Assembly: GCA_913063325.1 (NCBI GenBank)
Contig: CAJXYE010000013.1
Location: 26,760 to 90,759, forward strand
Reading direction: 5' to 3'
DNA: 64,000 nucleotides
Source: an uncultured Colwellia sp.
GTDB taxonomy: Bacteria > Pseudomonadota > Gammaproteobacteria > Enterobacterales > Alteromonadaceae
Made by a program: the position numbers and the translations under genes
Notes under the pieces: generated by a model
The model's input: only the letters and a program-made list of their open reading frames with translations
Told to the model about the DNA's origin: nothing
Database searches by the model: none
Shown here: in pieces, positions 40,209-49,748 of the stretch
Position numbering within the stretch: the stretch's first letter is position 1
Layout: each line of letters begins with the position of its first letter

Positions 40209-41711
40209 ATGGCCCAAACTATCGAAAAAAATAAAGTAGATAAAATTCCTTTAATTCAAAAGTTTATCTATGGACTTGGCGCATTTATAAATAATTTATT
40301 GGGTGCAGCAATGAGCACAATGGTTATTGTACTTAACTTAGGGTTAGGGATGAATCCTGCCCTAGTTGGCTTATTAGGTGCTTTACCTCGTTTTATCGAT
40401 GCATTTACCGACCCTCTAATGGGTTATATTTCAGATCATACTAAGTCTAAATGGGGTAGACGTCGACCTTATATATTCATTGGTGCAATTGTTTCTGCTA
40501 TTGTTTTTACTCTATTGTGGCAATTGCCAAGAGATCAAAGTGAAGACTTTTATTTTTGGTTCTTTTTAATTGGCTCTATCGCCTTCTATTTGGCTTACAC
40601 CGTATTTGCGACACCATGGGTTGCATTGGGTTATGAGTTAACCCCAGATTACCATGAACGTACTCGAATTATGGCCGTTCAGAATTTTATGGGGCAATTC
40701 GCTTGGTTAGTTGCGCCATGGTTCTTATTGTTCATGCAAAATGAAACACTTTTCAGCGATATGGTAGAGGGAGCTGGTTGGTTAGCACTTATCATTGGTG
40801 TTTTTACTATTTTCGTTGGAATATTACCCGCAATATTTCTTGTTGAGCGTCATATGCCAATCCTTACGGCTAAAGAAATTTCAACGAGTGAAAGACAATC
40901 TGCTAAACAAAAAGGCATAGCTTTCGCACTCTCAGACTTTTTTAAAGGATTTTTAATTACGCTTAAATTCAAGCCCTTTCTTAGTTTATGTGGAGCAACA
41001 TTTTTAGTCTTTAATGGCTTTATGATGGTTTCATCGTTCCAGAGTTACGTTATTATTTATTATGTGTTTGGTGGCGATCAGGCGTTAGGTGCTGAATATG
41101 TAGGTTGGGCCGGCACGGTATCATTTATTGCTACATCCTGTGCTATCTTTATTGTCACCAAGCTGTCGACTCTTTATGGTAAACGAAATGCATTCTTTAT
41201 TACTATCGTTATATCTATTTTCGGATATGCACTGAAATGGGTTTGTTTTACACCAGATAATCCACAACTAGTGCTGATCCCACCGATATTTTTTGCTTTT
41301 GGTTTGGGCGGTTTATTTACACTAATGGGCTCTATGGTTGCCGATGTGTGTGATCTTGATGAGTTAAATACAGGTGAACGCCGTGAAGGCATGTTTGGTT
41401 CAATCTTCTGGTGGGTAGTTAAATTAGGTTTAGCGGCTGCAATGGCGGCAGGTGGCTTCTTACTTAATGCGACTGGCTTCGATGTAGCGCTAGCTGGTGC
41501 TCAATCAGCTGAGACGTTGTATTTCATGCGGTTAGCGGATGTGCTTGTGCCGGTAACTTGTTCAGTCATTGCCATTTGGATGGTTGCCACTTACCCTATC
41601 ACTGAAAGCATGGCTGCCGAAGTGCGTCAAAAACTAGAAAAAAGACGTGGAAAAATGATCGCTGATGATGACGAACATTCACAGAATGCTGAATTAGCAC
41701 CTTCATCGTAA
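40209..41711 (+). CDS. GPH-family sugar:cation symporter (MelB-like)
   Basis: A 500-residue inner-membrane transporter of the glycoside-pentoside-hexuronide:cation symporter family within the major facilitator superfamily, with about 12 membrane helices. Family signs are the loop RFIDAFTDPLMGYISDHTKSKWGRRRPYIF-type motif (cation-site Asp residues and the GRRRP turn), AYTVFATPWVALGYELTPDYHERTR, and GGLFTLMGSMVADVCDLDELNTGERREGMFGSI in the second half. It would move gluco-oligosaccharides from the periplasm with Na+ or H+. It is divergent from the GH3 operon. Confidence 0.9.
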   Translation: MAQTIEKNKVDKIPLIQKFIYGLGAFINNLLGAAMSTMVIVLNLGLGMNPALVGLLGALPRFIDAFTDPLMGYISDHTKSKWGRRRPYIFIGAIVSAIVFTLLWQLPRDQSEDFYFWFFLIGSIAFYLAYTVFATPWVALGYELTPDYHERTRIMAVQNFMGQFAWLVAPWFLLFMQNETLFSDMVEGAGWLALIIGVFTIFVGILPAIFLVERHMPILTAKEISTSERQSAKQKGIAFALSDFFKGFLITLKFKPFLSLCGATFLVFNGFMMVSSFQSYVIIYYVFGGDQALGAEYVGWAGTVSFIATSCAIFIVTKLSTLYGKRNAFFITIVISIFGYALKWVCFTPDNPQLVLIPPIFFAFGLGGLFTLMGSMVADVCDLDELNTGERREGMFGSIFWWVVKLGLAAAMAAGGFLLNATGFDVALAGAQSAETLYFMRLADVLVPVTCSVIAIWMVATYPITESMAAEVRQKLEKRRGKMIADDDEHSQNAELAPSS

Positions 41712-41725
41712 AGAGCCTTATGCCA

Positions 41726-41775
41726 AACTGCATGCTCAAATATTATTTGGGTATGCAGTTAGTTCTTTCTTCTCT
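41726..41775 (+). terminator. Terminator after the first GPH symporter gene
   Basis: AACTGCATGCTCAAATA and TATTTGGGTATGCAGTT form a long stem allowing G-T pairs, followed by a T-rich stretch (AGTTCTTTCTTCT), 15 bp after the stop. Confidence 0.6.
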
Positions 41776-42120
41776 ACATTATACCTCCTGTAATAATCCT
41801 AAACTTTATCCCCAAACCCCATTGAGCATGTATTGAAAGCTTAAATAGGCACTTGCTCTTCTTATATCTACAACGAAAATATTTCCTGCAAAATAGAGTT
41901 TTGTGCCATTGTTCATATTATAGATTTTAGGTGTAGGTACCGTTCTCAAAAGTTTATCAAAGAAAGCCAATGACCGTTTCAGCGTAGCAAATGCAATGAA
42001 TTTGAGGCTAAAAAATATGTCAATGGCTATATTTTATTATTCAGTCCATTTTACCTCATAAAAGGTAACGTTTGAGCGCAAAACATTAGGTTTCTTATTT
42101 TGAAGGAGTAGTATCATTTT

Positions 42121-42180
42121 TGGGCAACATTTAATATTTATTGAATTAATAACTATTATTCGATAAGAAATGTTAGCCCA
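42121..42180. promoter_or_regulatory. Inverted repeat upstream of the large TonB receptor
   Basis: TGGGCAACATTT (42121-42132) and AAATGTTAGCCCA (42168-42180) match except for one bulged A, with a 35-bp AT-rich centre, 67 bp before the start codon. It lies in the 535-bp gap 41712-42246, which holds no gene. ACCGTTCTC at 41939 and ACCGTTTCAG at 41973 are further possible sites. Confidence 0.45.
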
Positions 42181-42246
42181 TAGGAATACATTTGCAAAAA
42201 AACATAATTATAAGATGTTGAATTAATGAGCATCTAGGGGAATGAT

Positions 42247-45243
42247 ATGACACAGTGTAAATTTAAAAGAACAAAGTTGGCAACTTGCCTCTCACTAGTT
42301 TTAGGCGTAAGCGCCTTCACTCCAGCTTTTGCTGCAGAAGAAGCTTCAGCAAAGCCAGAAAAAGAACTTGAAGTAATTGAAGTTACTGGCATTCGCAGCA
42401 GTTTAGTAAAGTCAATGGATATCAAGCGGGACGCTAATGGTGTTGTTGATGCCATTACCGCTGAAGATATAGGTAAATTCCCTGATAGTAACATAGCCGA
42501 ATCATTACAACGCATTTCCGGTGTTTCTATCGATAGAAGTAATGGTGAAGGGGCTAGAATTACCGTACGTGGTATGGGGCCAGAATTTAATATGGTGACC
42601 CTAAATGATCGTCAAATGCCGTCTGTAGGAAACTTATCACCAGGTGCTAATGAACGAGCATTTGATTTTGGTAATATTGCCGCTGATTCGGTAAGCGCCG
42701 TTGAGGTATATAAAACTGCTAGAGCAGACCTACCTACCGGTGGTATCGGCGCCACGGTAAACATGCAAACTGCACGTCCACTTAATAATCCTGGTTTTAA
42801 AGGTGTATTAAGCGCTAAAGCTGTTCATGAAACTTCTGTAGAAAATGTTGGTGATAAATTCACTCCTGAATTTTCAGGGTTGTTTAGTAATACATTTGCC
42901 GACGACACTATTGGTGTACTTGTTTCGGGTTCTTATCAAGACCGAAATAACCGTGAAGAAAATGCCGCTGTTGATAACTGGATACCTAATGTTGGTACAG
43001 GCACTGGCAATATCACAAACAATAACCAAAGAGAAGATGGGGCAACTTGGTACCCACAAAATACTGGTTATGGTATTAAAGATACAAGTCGTCAACGTAC
43101 TAACGCTCAGTTAGTTTTACAATACGCACCTACTGATACCTTAACAGCAACTGTTGATTATACTTATTCGCAAGTGGAATCAGAATTTGATGCCAACGGA
43201 TTTGGTATATGGTTTAACAATGGTGGCTCTATTGTAGAGGCTACTGTTAATGAGCGTGGTACTTATACTTCTGTTACAGAAAGTGGCGGTGATTTTGCTA
43301 CCAACGTTTCTCGTGGTGGTTTTGAAAATGAAAACAAATCACTTGGTTTAAACATCGAATGGCAAGCTACTGATACGTTACAGTTTAAATTTGACTATCA
43401 TGACTCATCGGCAACCTCTCAAGGAACCGGTTTAGGTAATGATGCTTATTTGATCATCGGAAATACTTCGTTTTGGGGTGAAGATCCATGGGGACCGGCT
43501 ACGGCAAATATTGACGAGAAAACCTCTGTTTTCCCAAGTAGTGGCATTCCAATTTATGATATGAGTTATATCGGTGGTGACGGTAACCCTCAAGAAGGAT
43601 TGCTTAGTTCAGATATTGGTTCACTGTTTGGTGGCGTCACTGATGACTACAAAGAAAATGAAATGAACCAATTTCAGCTAAAGGGTACCTGGGTTAATGA
43701 CAATGACGGTGCTTTAGCTAGTATTAATTTTGGTATTGCCCGTACAGAGCAAGAATTCCAAACGGTAAAAGCTTATTCAGGGCAATTACCAGCAGGTTGG
43801 TGGCTTGGCTCAGCAATATATTGGGATGATGCTCAATGGGAACAAGGCAGTACTGCCGGTTTATTAGATGGTTTTGGTAATAGTGGTGCTATTACGCAAC
43901 CAAGTTATTTCAATCAAAGCTTTGATTATATTAAAAATGGTTATGAAACAATCGTACCTGAAGGTTGGTTAGACTGTTGTATGAGCGGAAGCTGGGGTGA
44001 AGAATTCCAAAACGCTGATGGTACTGGCCGTTTTTGGTCTGGTAATGCTGATTCGGATGCACGTGTTAATGAAGTGATAACATCAGTTTATGCCCAATTG
44101 AACTTTGAAGATGAATTCAATGGCATGCCAATTAACATTGTGGCCGGATTACGTTATGAAGAGTCAGAGGTGAAATCTGCTGGTAATGAGCAACTTGCAA
44201 CCGATATTATTTGGGTTGGCGGCAATGAGTTTTCATACGAAAAATCAGCTGATACAACACCTGCAACAGGTGGCGGAACAACGAAACAATTTTTACCAAG
44301 CATAGATGTTGGCTTAGAAGTTACTGATGAAATTACCACTCGAGTTTCATACGCTCGCTCTTTATCACGTCCTGATATTTCTAAAATGACGTCAACAAGG
44401 GACTTCCCAGGTAACCCTAAATTAAACCAAAGGTTTATTAACACTGGTACGCCTGGATTAGAACCATATATTGCTGATAATTTCGACTTATCATTAGAGT
44501 ATTATTATGATGAAGGCAGTTACGCATCGATTGGTTACTTCAAAAAAATGGTCGATAACTTTATTACGACTTCGGCTAATGAAGTAGAGTTCGGTGGCAT
44601 AGGCGATGTATATCATGGTGCTCGTGCAGAAGAAGCTCGTGCTCAACTTGTCGAAGAAGGCATACAAGCAACCGATCCTAATGTGTTTGCTCGCGTAAAT
44701 GAAAACATGGGACTTGCAGTTACCACACCTATTACTCCTAATGGTGATGATCCACTGGCTATATTTGTAGAAAATAGCTTCACTAACGGTGAAACAGCTA
44801 ATCTGTACGGTGTAGAGCTTGCTGTGCAGCACCTATTTGGTGAGTCAGGTTTTGGTGTTATGGCTAATGCTACCTTTGTGCATGGCGACGTAAATCCTGA
44901 TCCTGATGCTATTGAGCAAGAGTTTGCTTTACCTGGCATGAGTAATTCAGCTAACTTCTCTGCTTTTTATGAGAACGATGATTTATCTGCGCGTATTTCA
45001 TATAACTGGCGTGATCAATTCTTCTCAGGTTTTGAGCAACATAACTCACCTGTATATACCGAAGAGTATTTCCAAATAGATGCGAATGTAAGTTACTCTG
45101 TAACTGAAAATTTCACCATTTTTGCTGAAGCACTTAACGTTACAGAAGAAGTTCAACGTACCTTTGTTCGTTATGAAGAGCAGTTAGTTCGTGCTAATCA
45201 ATACGGTGCAAGATACAACATTGGTGCTCGTTACGTTTTTTAA
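42247..45243 (+). CDS. Large TonB-dependent receptor for carbohydrate uptake
   Basis: A 998-residue outer-membrane receptor of the large sugar-associated type common in Alteromonadales and Xanthomonadales. The signal peptide ends at AFAAEE (about residue 28). The segment ELEVIEVTGIRSSLVKSMDIKR carries the TonB box and the typical linker. The plug (GVVDAITAEDIGKFPDSNIAESLQRISGVSIDR, then TVRGMGPEFNMVTLNDRQMP) is followed by a barrel ending in RYVF. It is flanked by GPH symporters and glucanase genes, so laminarin oligosaccharides are the likely cargo; the sequence alone does not prove it. It forms its own unit, with a terminator after the stop and a 535-bp leader. Confidence 0.93.
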   Translation: MTQCKFKRTKLATCLSLVLGVSAFTPAFAAEEASAKPEKELEVIEVTGIRSSLVKSMDIKRDANGVVDAITAEDIGKFPDSNIAESLQRISGVSIDRSNGEGARITVRGMGPEFNMVTLNDRQMPSVGNLSPGANERAFDFGNIAADSVSAVEVYKTARADLPTGGIGATVNMQTARPLNNPGFKGVLSAKAVHETSVENVGDKFTPEFSGLFSNTFADDTIGVLVSGSYQDRNNREENAAVDNWIPNVGTGTGNITNNNQREDGATWYPQNTGYGIKDTSRQRTNAQLVLQYAPTDTLTATVDYTYSQVESEFDANGFGIWFNNGGSIVEATVNERGTYTSVTESGGDFATNVSRGGFENENKSLGLNIEWQATDTLQFKFDYHDSSATSQGTGLGNDAYLIIGNTSFWGEDPWGPATANIDEKTSVFPSSGIPIYDMSYIGGDGNPQEGLLSSDIGSLFGGVTDDYKENEMNQFQLKGTWVNDNDGALASINFGIARTEQEFQTVKAYSGQLPAGWWLGSAIYWDDAQWEQGSTAGLLDGFGNSGAITQPSYFNQSFDYIKNGYETIVPEGWLDCCMSGSWGEEFQNADGTGRFWSGNADSDARVNEVITSVYAQLNFEDEFNGMPINIVAGLRYEESEVKSAGNEQLATDIIWVGGNEFSYEKSADTTPATGGGTTKQFLPSIDVGLEVTDEITTRVSYARSLSRPDISKMTSTRDFPGNPKLNQRFINTGTPGLEPYIADNFDLSLEYYYDEGSYASIGYFKKMVDNFITTSANEVEFGGIGDVYHGARAEEARAQLVEEGIQATDPNVFARVNENMGLAVTTPITPNGDDPLAIFVENSFTNGETANLYGVELAVQHLFGESGFGVMANATFVHGDVNPDPDAIEQEFALPGMSNSANFSAFYENDDLSARISYNWRDQFFSGFEQHNSPVYTEEYFQIDANVSYSVTENFTIFAEALNVTEEVQRTFVRYEEQLVRANQYGARYNIGARYVF

Positions 45244-45260
45244 AATGAGTTGAAAACTAT

Positions 45261-45290
45261 AAAGCCGCTGCATGTTCAGCGGCTTTCTTT
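45261..45290 (+). terminator. Terminator of the large TonB receptor gene
   Basis: AAAGCCGCTG and CAGCGGCTTT form a perfect 10-bp stem with a six-base loop, then CTTTTAT, 17 bp after the stop. Confidence 0.88.
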
Positions 45291-45296
45291 TATGAG

Positions 45297-45357
45297 AAAT
45301 CTTTCAAAAAAAGGTTGAAGCAACTGAGGGTTAACTTTTACTTTTTTTGAAAGATTT
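45297..45357 (+). promoter_or_regulatory. Perfect 17-bp inverted repeat before the second symporter gene
   Basis: AAATCTTTCAAAAAAAG (45297-45313) and CTTTTTTTGAAAGATTT (45341-45357) are exact reverse complements with a 27-base loop that itself holds GTTGAAGCAAC. It begins six bases after the preceding terminator and ends 24 bases before the symporter ATG. It may be a regulator site, a leader hairpin or a second terminator. Confidence 0.55.
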
Positions 45358-45381
45358 TTATATTTATTTAGGTGAATAGAG

Positions 45382-46713
45382 ATGCTAACAATTCGTGAGA
45401 AAATTGCTTATGGTCTAGGCGATACAGCAAGTAATATCATTTTTCAAACCGTGATGATGTTCTTATTGATATTTTATACCGATGTTGTTGGTCTTTCTCC
45501 TGCGCTGGTGGGTACTCTGTTTTTAGTGGTTCGACTTTTTGATGCCATTACTGACCCATTAATGGGTGCTATGGCAGACCGAACCAAGACCCGATGGGGA
45601 CAGTTTAGGCCTTATCTTCTATGGTTAGCTATTCCTTTTGGCATCATATCCGTAATGGCATTTACCACTCCTGATTTTTCCTATAACGGCAAAGTTGTTT
45701 ATGCATTTGTCACCTACACCTTACTTATGATTGCTTATACAGCGATTAATATTCCATATTCAGCGTTGGGTGGGGTGTTAACAGCAGAGCCTTCTGAGCG
45801 AGTTTCTGTGCAGTCTTATCGTTTTGTATTAGGCATGTTAGGTGGACTCATTGTCGCGGCCAGTACACTGCCGTTAGTTGAGTGGTTTGGCGGTGGTGAT
45901 AAGGCCAAAGGCTATCAATTAACCATGATGGCGATGAGTCTTTTAGGTGTGGTGTTATTTTTATTATGCTTTAAAGGGACGAATGAAAGAGTAGCCCCCC
46001 CCGTTGAACAAAAATCTTCATTTTTTGATGACTTAAAGTCTCTTTGGAAAAATGACCAATGGCGTATTTTGTGCCTTGCTGGTTTGTTTTTATTAACTGG
46101 ACAAGTTCTCAGAGCAACGTTGGCTATTTATTATGTAAAATATGTACTGGATCTTGAAGAGCAAATTACCCTATTTATTACCCTCGGTATGATTGGCAGT
46201 ATATTAGGGTGTGCTCTTGCTCAGCCCCTTGCCAAAAAAGTTTGTAAAATCAAGGCATATATAGTACTTCAATTAATCGCAGCATTTATTTGCATCATTA
46301 GTTATTTTGTTCCTAAAGAGAACGTCTACATTGCCTTTGCATTGTTTTTCTTTTGGAGCTTCTTTTTACAAATGGCAACACCTTTATTATGGGCAAAAAT
46401 GGCTGACACTATCGATTACGGGCATTGGAAAACGGGCATTCGCATTACCGGGATGATTTATTCTGCGGTGGTGTTTTTTATCAAATTAGGCGTCGCTTTT
46501 GGTGGTGCGTTTGCTGGTTGGTTGCTTGCGTATTATGGCTATCAAGCTGATATAGAGCAAACGGAAGCAGCTAAAGAAGGTATCTTGTTATCATTTACGG
46601 TTTACCCCGCTCTTGGCTCAATATTGGTAGCGTTAGTGATGCGTTGTTATGTACTTGATAAAGAAATGGTTGAAAAAATCCATTGTGATCTCAAGCAAAT
46701 AGAGCAGGCTTGA
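45382..46713 (+). CDS. GPH-family sugar:cation symporter, second copy
   Basis: A 443-residue inner-membrane symporter with about 12 helices. Family motifs are YGLGDTASNIIFQTVMMFLLIFYTD at the start, RLFDAITDPLMGAMADRTKTRWGQFRPY in the loop between helices 2 and 3, AYTAINIPYSALGGVLTAEPSERVS, and ATPLLWAKMADTIDYGHWKTGIRITGM near the end. It is shorter than and clearly different from the symporter at 40.2 kb, so it is not a recent duplicate and may carry a different sugar. The lacI-like gene starts one base after its stop, so the two are cotranscribed. Confidence 0.92.
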   Translation: MLTIREKIAYGLGDTASNIIFQTVMMFLLIFYTDVVGLSPALVGTLFLVVRLFDAITDPLMGAMADRTKTRWGQFRPYLLWLAIPFGIISVMAFTTPDFSYNGKVVYAFVTYTLLMIAYTAINIPYSALGGVLTAEPSERVSVQSYRFVLGMLGGLIVAASTLPLVEWFGGGDKAKGYQLTMMAMSLLGVVLFLLCFKGTNERVAPPVEQKSSFFDDLKSLWKNDQWRILCLAGLFLLTGQVLRATLAIYYVKYVLDLEEQITLFITLGMIGSILGCALAQPLAKKVCKIKAYIVLQLIAAFICIISYFVPKENVYIAFALFFFWSFFLQMATPLLWAKMADTIDYGHWKTGIRITGMIYSAVVFFIKLGVAFGGAFAGWLLAYYGYQADIEQTEAAKEGILLSFTVYPALGSILVALVMRCYVLDKEMVEKIHCDLKQIEQA

Positions 46714-46714
46714 A

Positions 46715-47737
46715 ATGTCGACAATATATGAGGTATCTAAACTTGCGGGTGTATCAATAGCTACAGTTTCTCGGGTATTAAATAATAATAAAGTTGTCAA
46801 TGAAAAAACTAGGCGCAATGTATTAGATGTTATAGAGCAGCTTAACTATCGTCCAAATGCTTCAGCGAAATCATTGGCATCTCAAATAACGGATAGTGTT
46901 GGTATTTTGGTGCCAGAATTTCATGGTCCTTTCTATGGTTGCCTCATGGGGAGTATTGAAAAAACGTTAAGAGCAAAGAACAAATATGCTTTAGTTGCAT
47001 CAGGGCAAAGTAGTGAAGAAATTGAAAAGAAAAGTATTGAGTTTCTTATTAGCCGAAATTGTGATGCGTTAGTTTTACATGTGGAAGCTTTAAGTGATGA
47101 ATATTTAATTGAACTAAGCAAAAAAAACACTCCATTTGTGCTGATAAACCGTTATATCGAAGAAATTTCTCATCATTGTATTTATTTAGATAATGAACAT
47201 GGTGGCTACATCATGGCAAAATATTTACTAGAACAAGGTCACCGCAACTTTGCTTATATTTCAGGGCCACTTCAAAAAAGTGATTCAAAAGGTCGTTATC
47301 TAGGAGTTCAACAGGCTTTATTGGAGTATGACATATCACTTAACGAGTCTCTTTTTTATCAAGGTAACTTTCATCAAGAATGCGGTAGTAAAGCAATGAA
47401 AAAGTTTATTAACAGCAACGTTGGGTTTACTGCTGTTATTTGTGCTAATGATCAAATGGCGATTGGAGCTTTGCTTGTTGCGCATGAAAAAGGAATTGAT
47501 ATCCCAAGGGATGTTTCTTTCATTGGTTTTGATAATTCTATTTTAGCGCAATACAGTTACCCTGAGTTAAGTAGCATTGATAATCAAGTTGAAAATATTG
47601 GCGAAATGGCGGCAAACTGGGTGCTAAAATATGTTTACCAAGAGCCATTGAAAGATATTGAACACATACTTAAACCTCGATTAATTAATAGGAACTCGGT
47701 ATCGACCTTAATTGAACGTTTCATTTATATTAGTTAG
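46715..47737 (+). CDS. LacI-family transcription regulator
   Basis: A 340-residue sugar-responsive regulator. The N-terminal helix-turn-helix (TIYEVSKLAGVSIATVSRVLNN, residues 3-24) and hinge helix (LNYRPNASAKSLAS) are canonical. The periplasmic-binding-protein-like effector domain follows (SVGILVPEFHGPFYG, CANDQMAIGALLVAHEKGIDIPRDVSFIGFDNS). It is cotranscribed with the second symporter, and is the obvious candidate for local control of the glucan genes. A possible target is AAAGCGCTATTT at 52745-52756, which has the AGCGCT core usual for the family. Confidence 0.94.
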   Translation: MSTIYEVSKLAGVSIATVSRVLNNNKVVNEKTRRNVLDVIEQLNYRPNASAKSLASQITDSVGILVPEFHGPFYGCLMGSIEKTLRAKNKYALVASGQSSEEIEKKSIEFLISRNCDALVLHVEALSDEYLIELSKKNTPFVLINRYIEEISHHCIYLDNEHGGYIMAKYLLEQGHRNFAYISGPLQKSDSKGRYLGVQQALLEYDISLNESLFYQGNFHQECGSKAMKKFINSNVGFTAVICANDQMAIGALLVAHEKGIDIPRDVSFIGFDNSILAQYSYPELSSIDNQVENIGEMAANWVLKYVYQEPLKDIEHILKPRLINRNSVSTLIERFIYIS

Positions 47738-47748
47738 TGTATCGACAA

Positions 47749-48534
47749 TTATTCCATCTTATCTACATATTTCATCAAATTTATATATGAATCGACATAA
47801 TAGGTATCTCGGCTTTTAGCTAAGAAACTTAATAACTCGGCATGAGCCTCAGATGAAATAGATAAATAATCCCCACCCACGCCATGGAAAATAATATTTA
47901 CTAATAATACGTCAGTGGGAATATTTTTAATGTAATTAATGAGCTCCTTTCCTGTCGTATTTATTGGGACCCATATAAGAGAAAATCTATTGTCAGCCCC
48001 ATGACCTTTAATCGCAGTAAAAAGATGAGAAACTTTACTAAGGTATTCTTCACCTCCAACGAGTAAATCATCACAGGGAACGGTATAAGTACGTTCGGTT
48101 TTACCATCAATAGCTTTCAAAAAAGTGTTAGCAGTTGTCAGTTCCTCAATCATTTGTGAGATGCTGTACTTATCAAGATCATGATGTTTTTGAACCCATT
48201 CCCTATTGGGTAATGAAGCACTACATGGATGGTAAATACTATGATTTCCTAGTTCATGGCCATTTATTGCTGCTGCTCTCCACTCCTCCATTCGCACATT
48301 TATAACGGGGGAGTTTGGTGTTACATAAAAGGATGCTTTTAAGTTATATTTATCTAGCTCAGGTATTACATTGTCTAATTGGCTATTTAGGGCATCATCA
48401 TAGGAGAGACTTACGGCTAACTTACCACCTTCAGGCCAAGTGAATTCCTTATCCTTATCTTGATTTTGGGAGAAGCTAGTTACTGAAATCAGTAATGTTA
48501 AAAAAAACACTATGGTTTGTATCATTGAAATCAT
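47749..48534 (-). CDS. Secreted polysaccharide deacetylase (CE4, NodB homology)
   Basis: A 261-residue exported protein with a signal peptide (about 1-22). The NodB homology domain shows the metal and base motif SYDDALNSQ and the histidine motif HELGNHSIYHP. Usual family substrates are N-acetylated glycans such as chitin or peptidoglycan, or O-acetylated ones such as xylan; laminarin has none of these, so the role here is unclear. The region after the second motif diverges from well-known enzymes, and activity is not assured. It converges with lacI (11-bp gap) and lies downstream of the GH16 genes. Confidence 0.85.
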   Translation of the reverse strand: MISMIQTIVFFLTLLISVTSFSQNQDKDKEFTWPEGGKLAVSLSYDDALNSQLDNVIPELDKYNLKASFYVTPNSPVINVRMEEWRAAAINGHELGNHSIYHPCSASLPNREWVQKHHDLDKYSISQMIEELTTANTFLKAIDGKTERTYTVPCDDLLVGGEEYLSKVSHLFTAIKGHGADNRFSLIWVPINTTGKELINYIKNIPTDVLLVNIIFHGVGGDYLSISSEAHAELLSFLAKSRDTYYVDSYINLMKYVDKME

Positions 48535-48659
48535 GTAACTTTTCTCCTAGCCCTAATGGCTTTCCGGTGTTTGTTGTCTGTTATTAGAATACTAATTTGG
48601 ATTGCATTTCACAGCTAATTTGATGATACCTATACGCGATTCCATTTTTATAACTCGTA

Positions 48660-49598
48660 TTAAAACCATGCTTCGTGCTTCACCCAATCGACTTCCATAA
48701 CCCAATTATCTGTCATGGGGGAATCATTGATTTTGGCAAAATTCAAGATAGCAAAGAAGGGCTCAGCAAGTTTATTTGCCTCTTCTGGGAGTCGATATAC
48801 TTCAACTTCGTCAAGGCGGAAAATAACATCATCGCCAACCCACTCCACTGAGTAATTATGATATTTGGCTAGTTGGGCTTCTTGAACTAACATGAGTGAT
48901 TGCCAATCCCCGCCTCCGCATTTACCAGTACTTTCAATGGCTCGTGCAGCATAATGATCTGGACCACCATCACTGTGATGTTCAAAAATATCAATTTCAC
49001 CTGAGCCAACCATCGGCCAACATACATTCTCATCAGGCTCTTGTACAGGGGGCTCGTTATTTTGAGCACCGAGTAGCCACCAAGCTGGGAACATGCCGGA
49101 TTGACCGCTGTTTTCAACTCTTAAACGAGCAGTCCACTTGCCTTTAACGAATTCCTTGAGGTTTTTACTGGCTATACGGCCTGCAACATATTGGGTATCC
49201 GGATGTTGCTCACCTTGTTTGTTAAAATTATCACAACTACGCTGCTTGCCTGTATCGATTACCTTTAGCTTGATACTACCGTTGCTGACTTCACGCGTAC
49301 CAAATTGGTTATCTCGAACATAACAATGGGTCTCGTTATTAACCCAGATTGGTTGATCTTGCCAGTTGTCGGTGTTGAAAGTCTCGAAGTCATCGAAAAA
49401 ATCAATGTGCCAACCGCTTTTAGCGCTTTTAGCGCTTTGCTGTGTGTCTGACTTGTTTGTTGTGTCACCGTGCTCAAAGCGCTCTACAGCGGAAACAGAG
49501 GGCGTTATCATCAATACTACAATGAGGCAGATGACTACATATTTTGTATCGCCTAAAAGATCAGAGACATGATTGTTATTAAACGGATTAAGTTTCAT
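48660..49598 (-). CDS. GH16 endo-beta-glucanase, single domain
   Basis: A 312-residue exported GH16 enzyme. A long N-terminal region (hydrophobic segment about 20-37, YVVICLIVVLMITPSVSA) acts as signal or anchor. The catalytic motif GEIDIFE puts nucleophile Glu201, Asp203 and acid/base Glu206 in the beta-bulge pattern E-x-D-x-x-E seen in laminarinases and agarases. Other family parts are FFDDFETFNTDNW, GMFPAWWLLG and YSVEWVGDDVIFRLD. It has no CBM. Substrate is probably a beta-1,3 or mixed-linkage glucan by context, though GH16 also holds agarases and porphyranases. Confidence 0.88.
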   Translation of the reverse strand: MKLNPFNNNHVSDLLGDTKYVVICLIVVLMITPSVSAVERFEHGDTTNKSDTQQSAKSAKSGWHIDFFDDFETFNTDNWQDQPIWVNNETHCYVRDNQFGTREVSNGSIKLKVIDTGKQRSCDNFNKQGEQHPDTQYVAGRIASKNLKEFVKGKWTARLRVENSGQSGMFPAWWLLGAQNNEPPVQEPDENVCWPMVGSGEIDIFEHHSDGGPDHYAARAIESTGKCGGGDWQSLMLVQEAQLAKYHNYSVEWVGDDVIFRLDEVEVYRLPEEANKLAEPFFAILNFAKINDSPMTDNWVMEVDWVKHEAWF

Positions 49599-49635
49599 AT
49601 GGATGTTTTTTTATATAAATTATTGAAATTAATTA

Positions 49636-49683
49636 AAGATAAATAAAGCACCTTATTTGCCTAAAAAGATCAAATAAGGTGCT
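49636..49683 (-). terminator. Terminator of the large GH16 gene
   Basis: AGCACCTTATTTG (49647-49659) and CAAATAAGGTGCT (49671-49683) form a perfect 13-bp stem. On the minus strand it is followed by TTTATTTATCTTT, 66 bp after the stop of the GH16 lipoprotein gene. Confidence 0.85.
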
Positions 49684-49748
49684 GATTTTACTTTTCACTC
49701 AGTAAGTTTAAAGTCAGTGAATATTATTGACTTGAGTTGCTACCTTGC

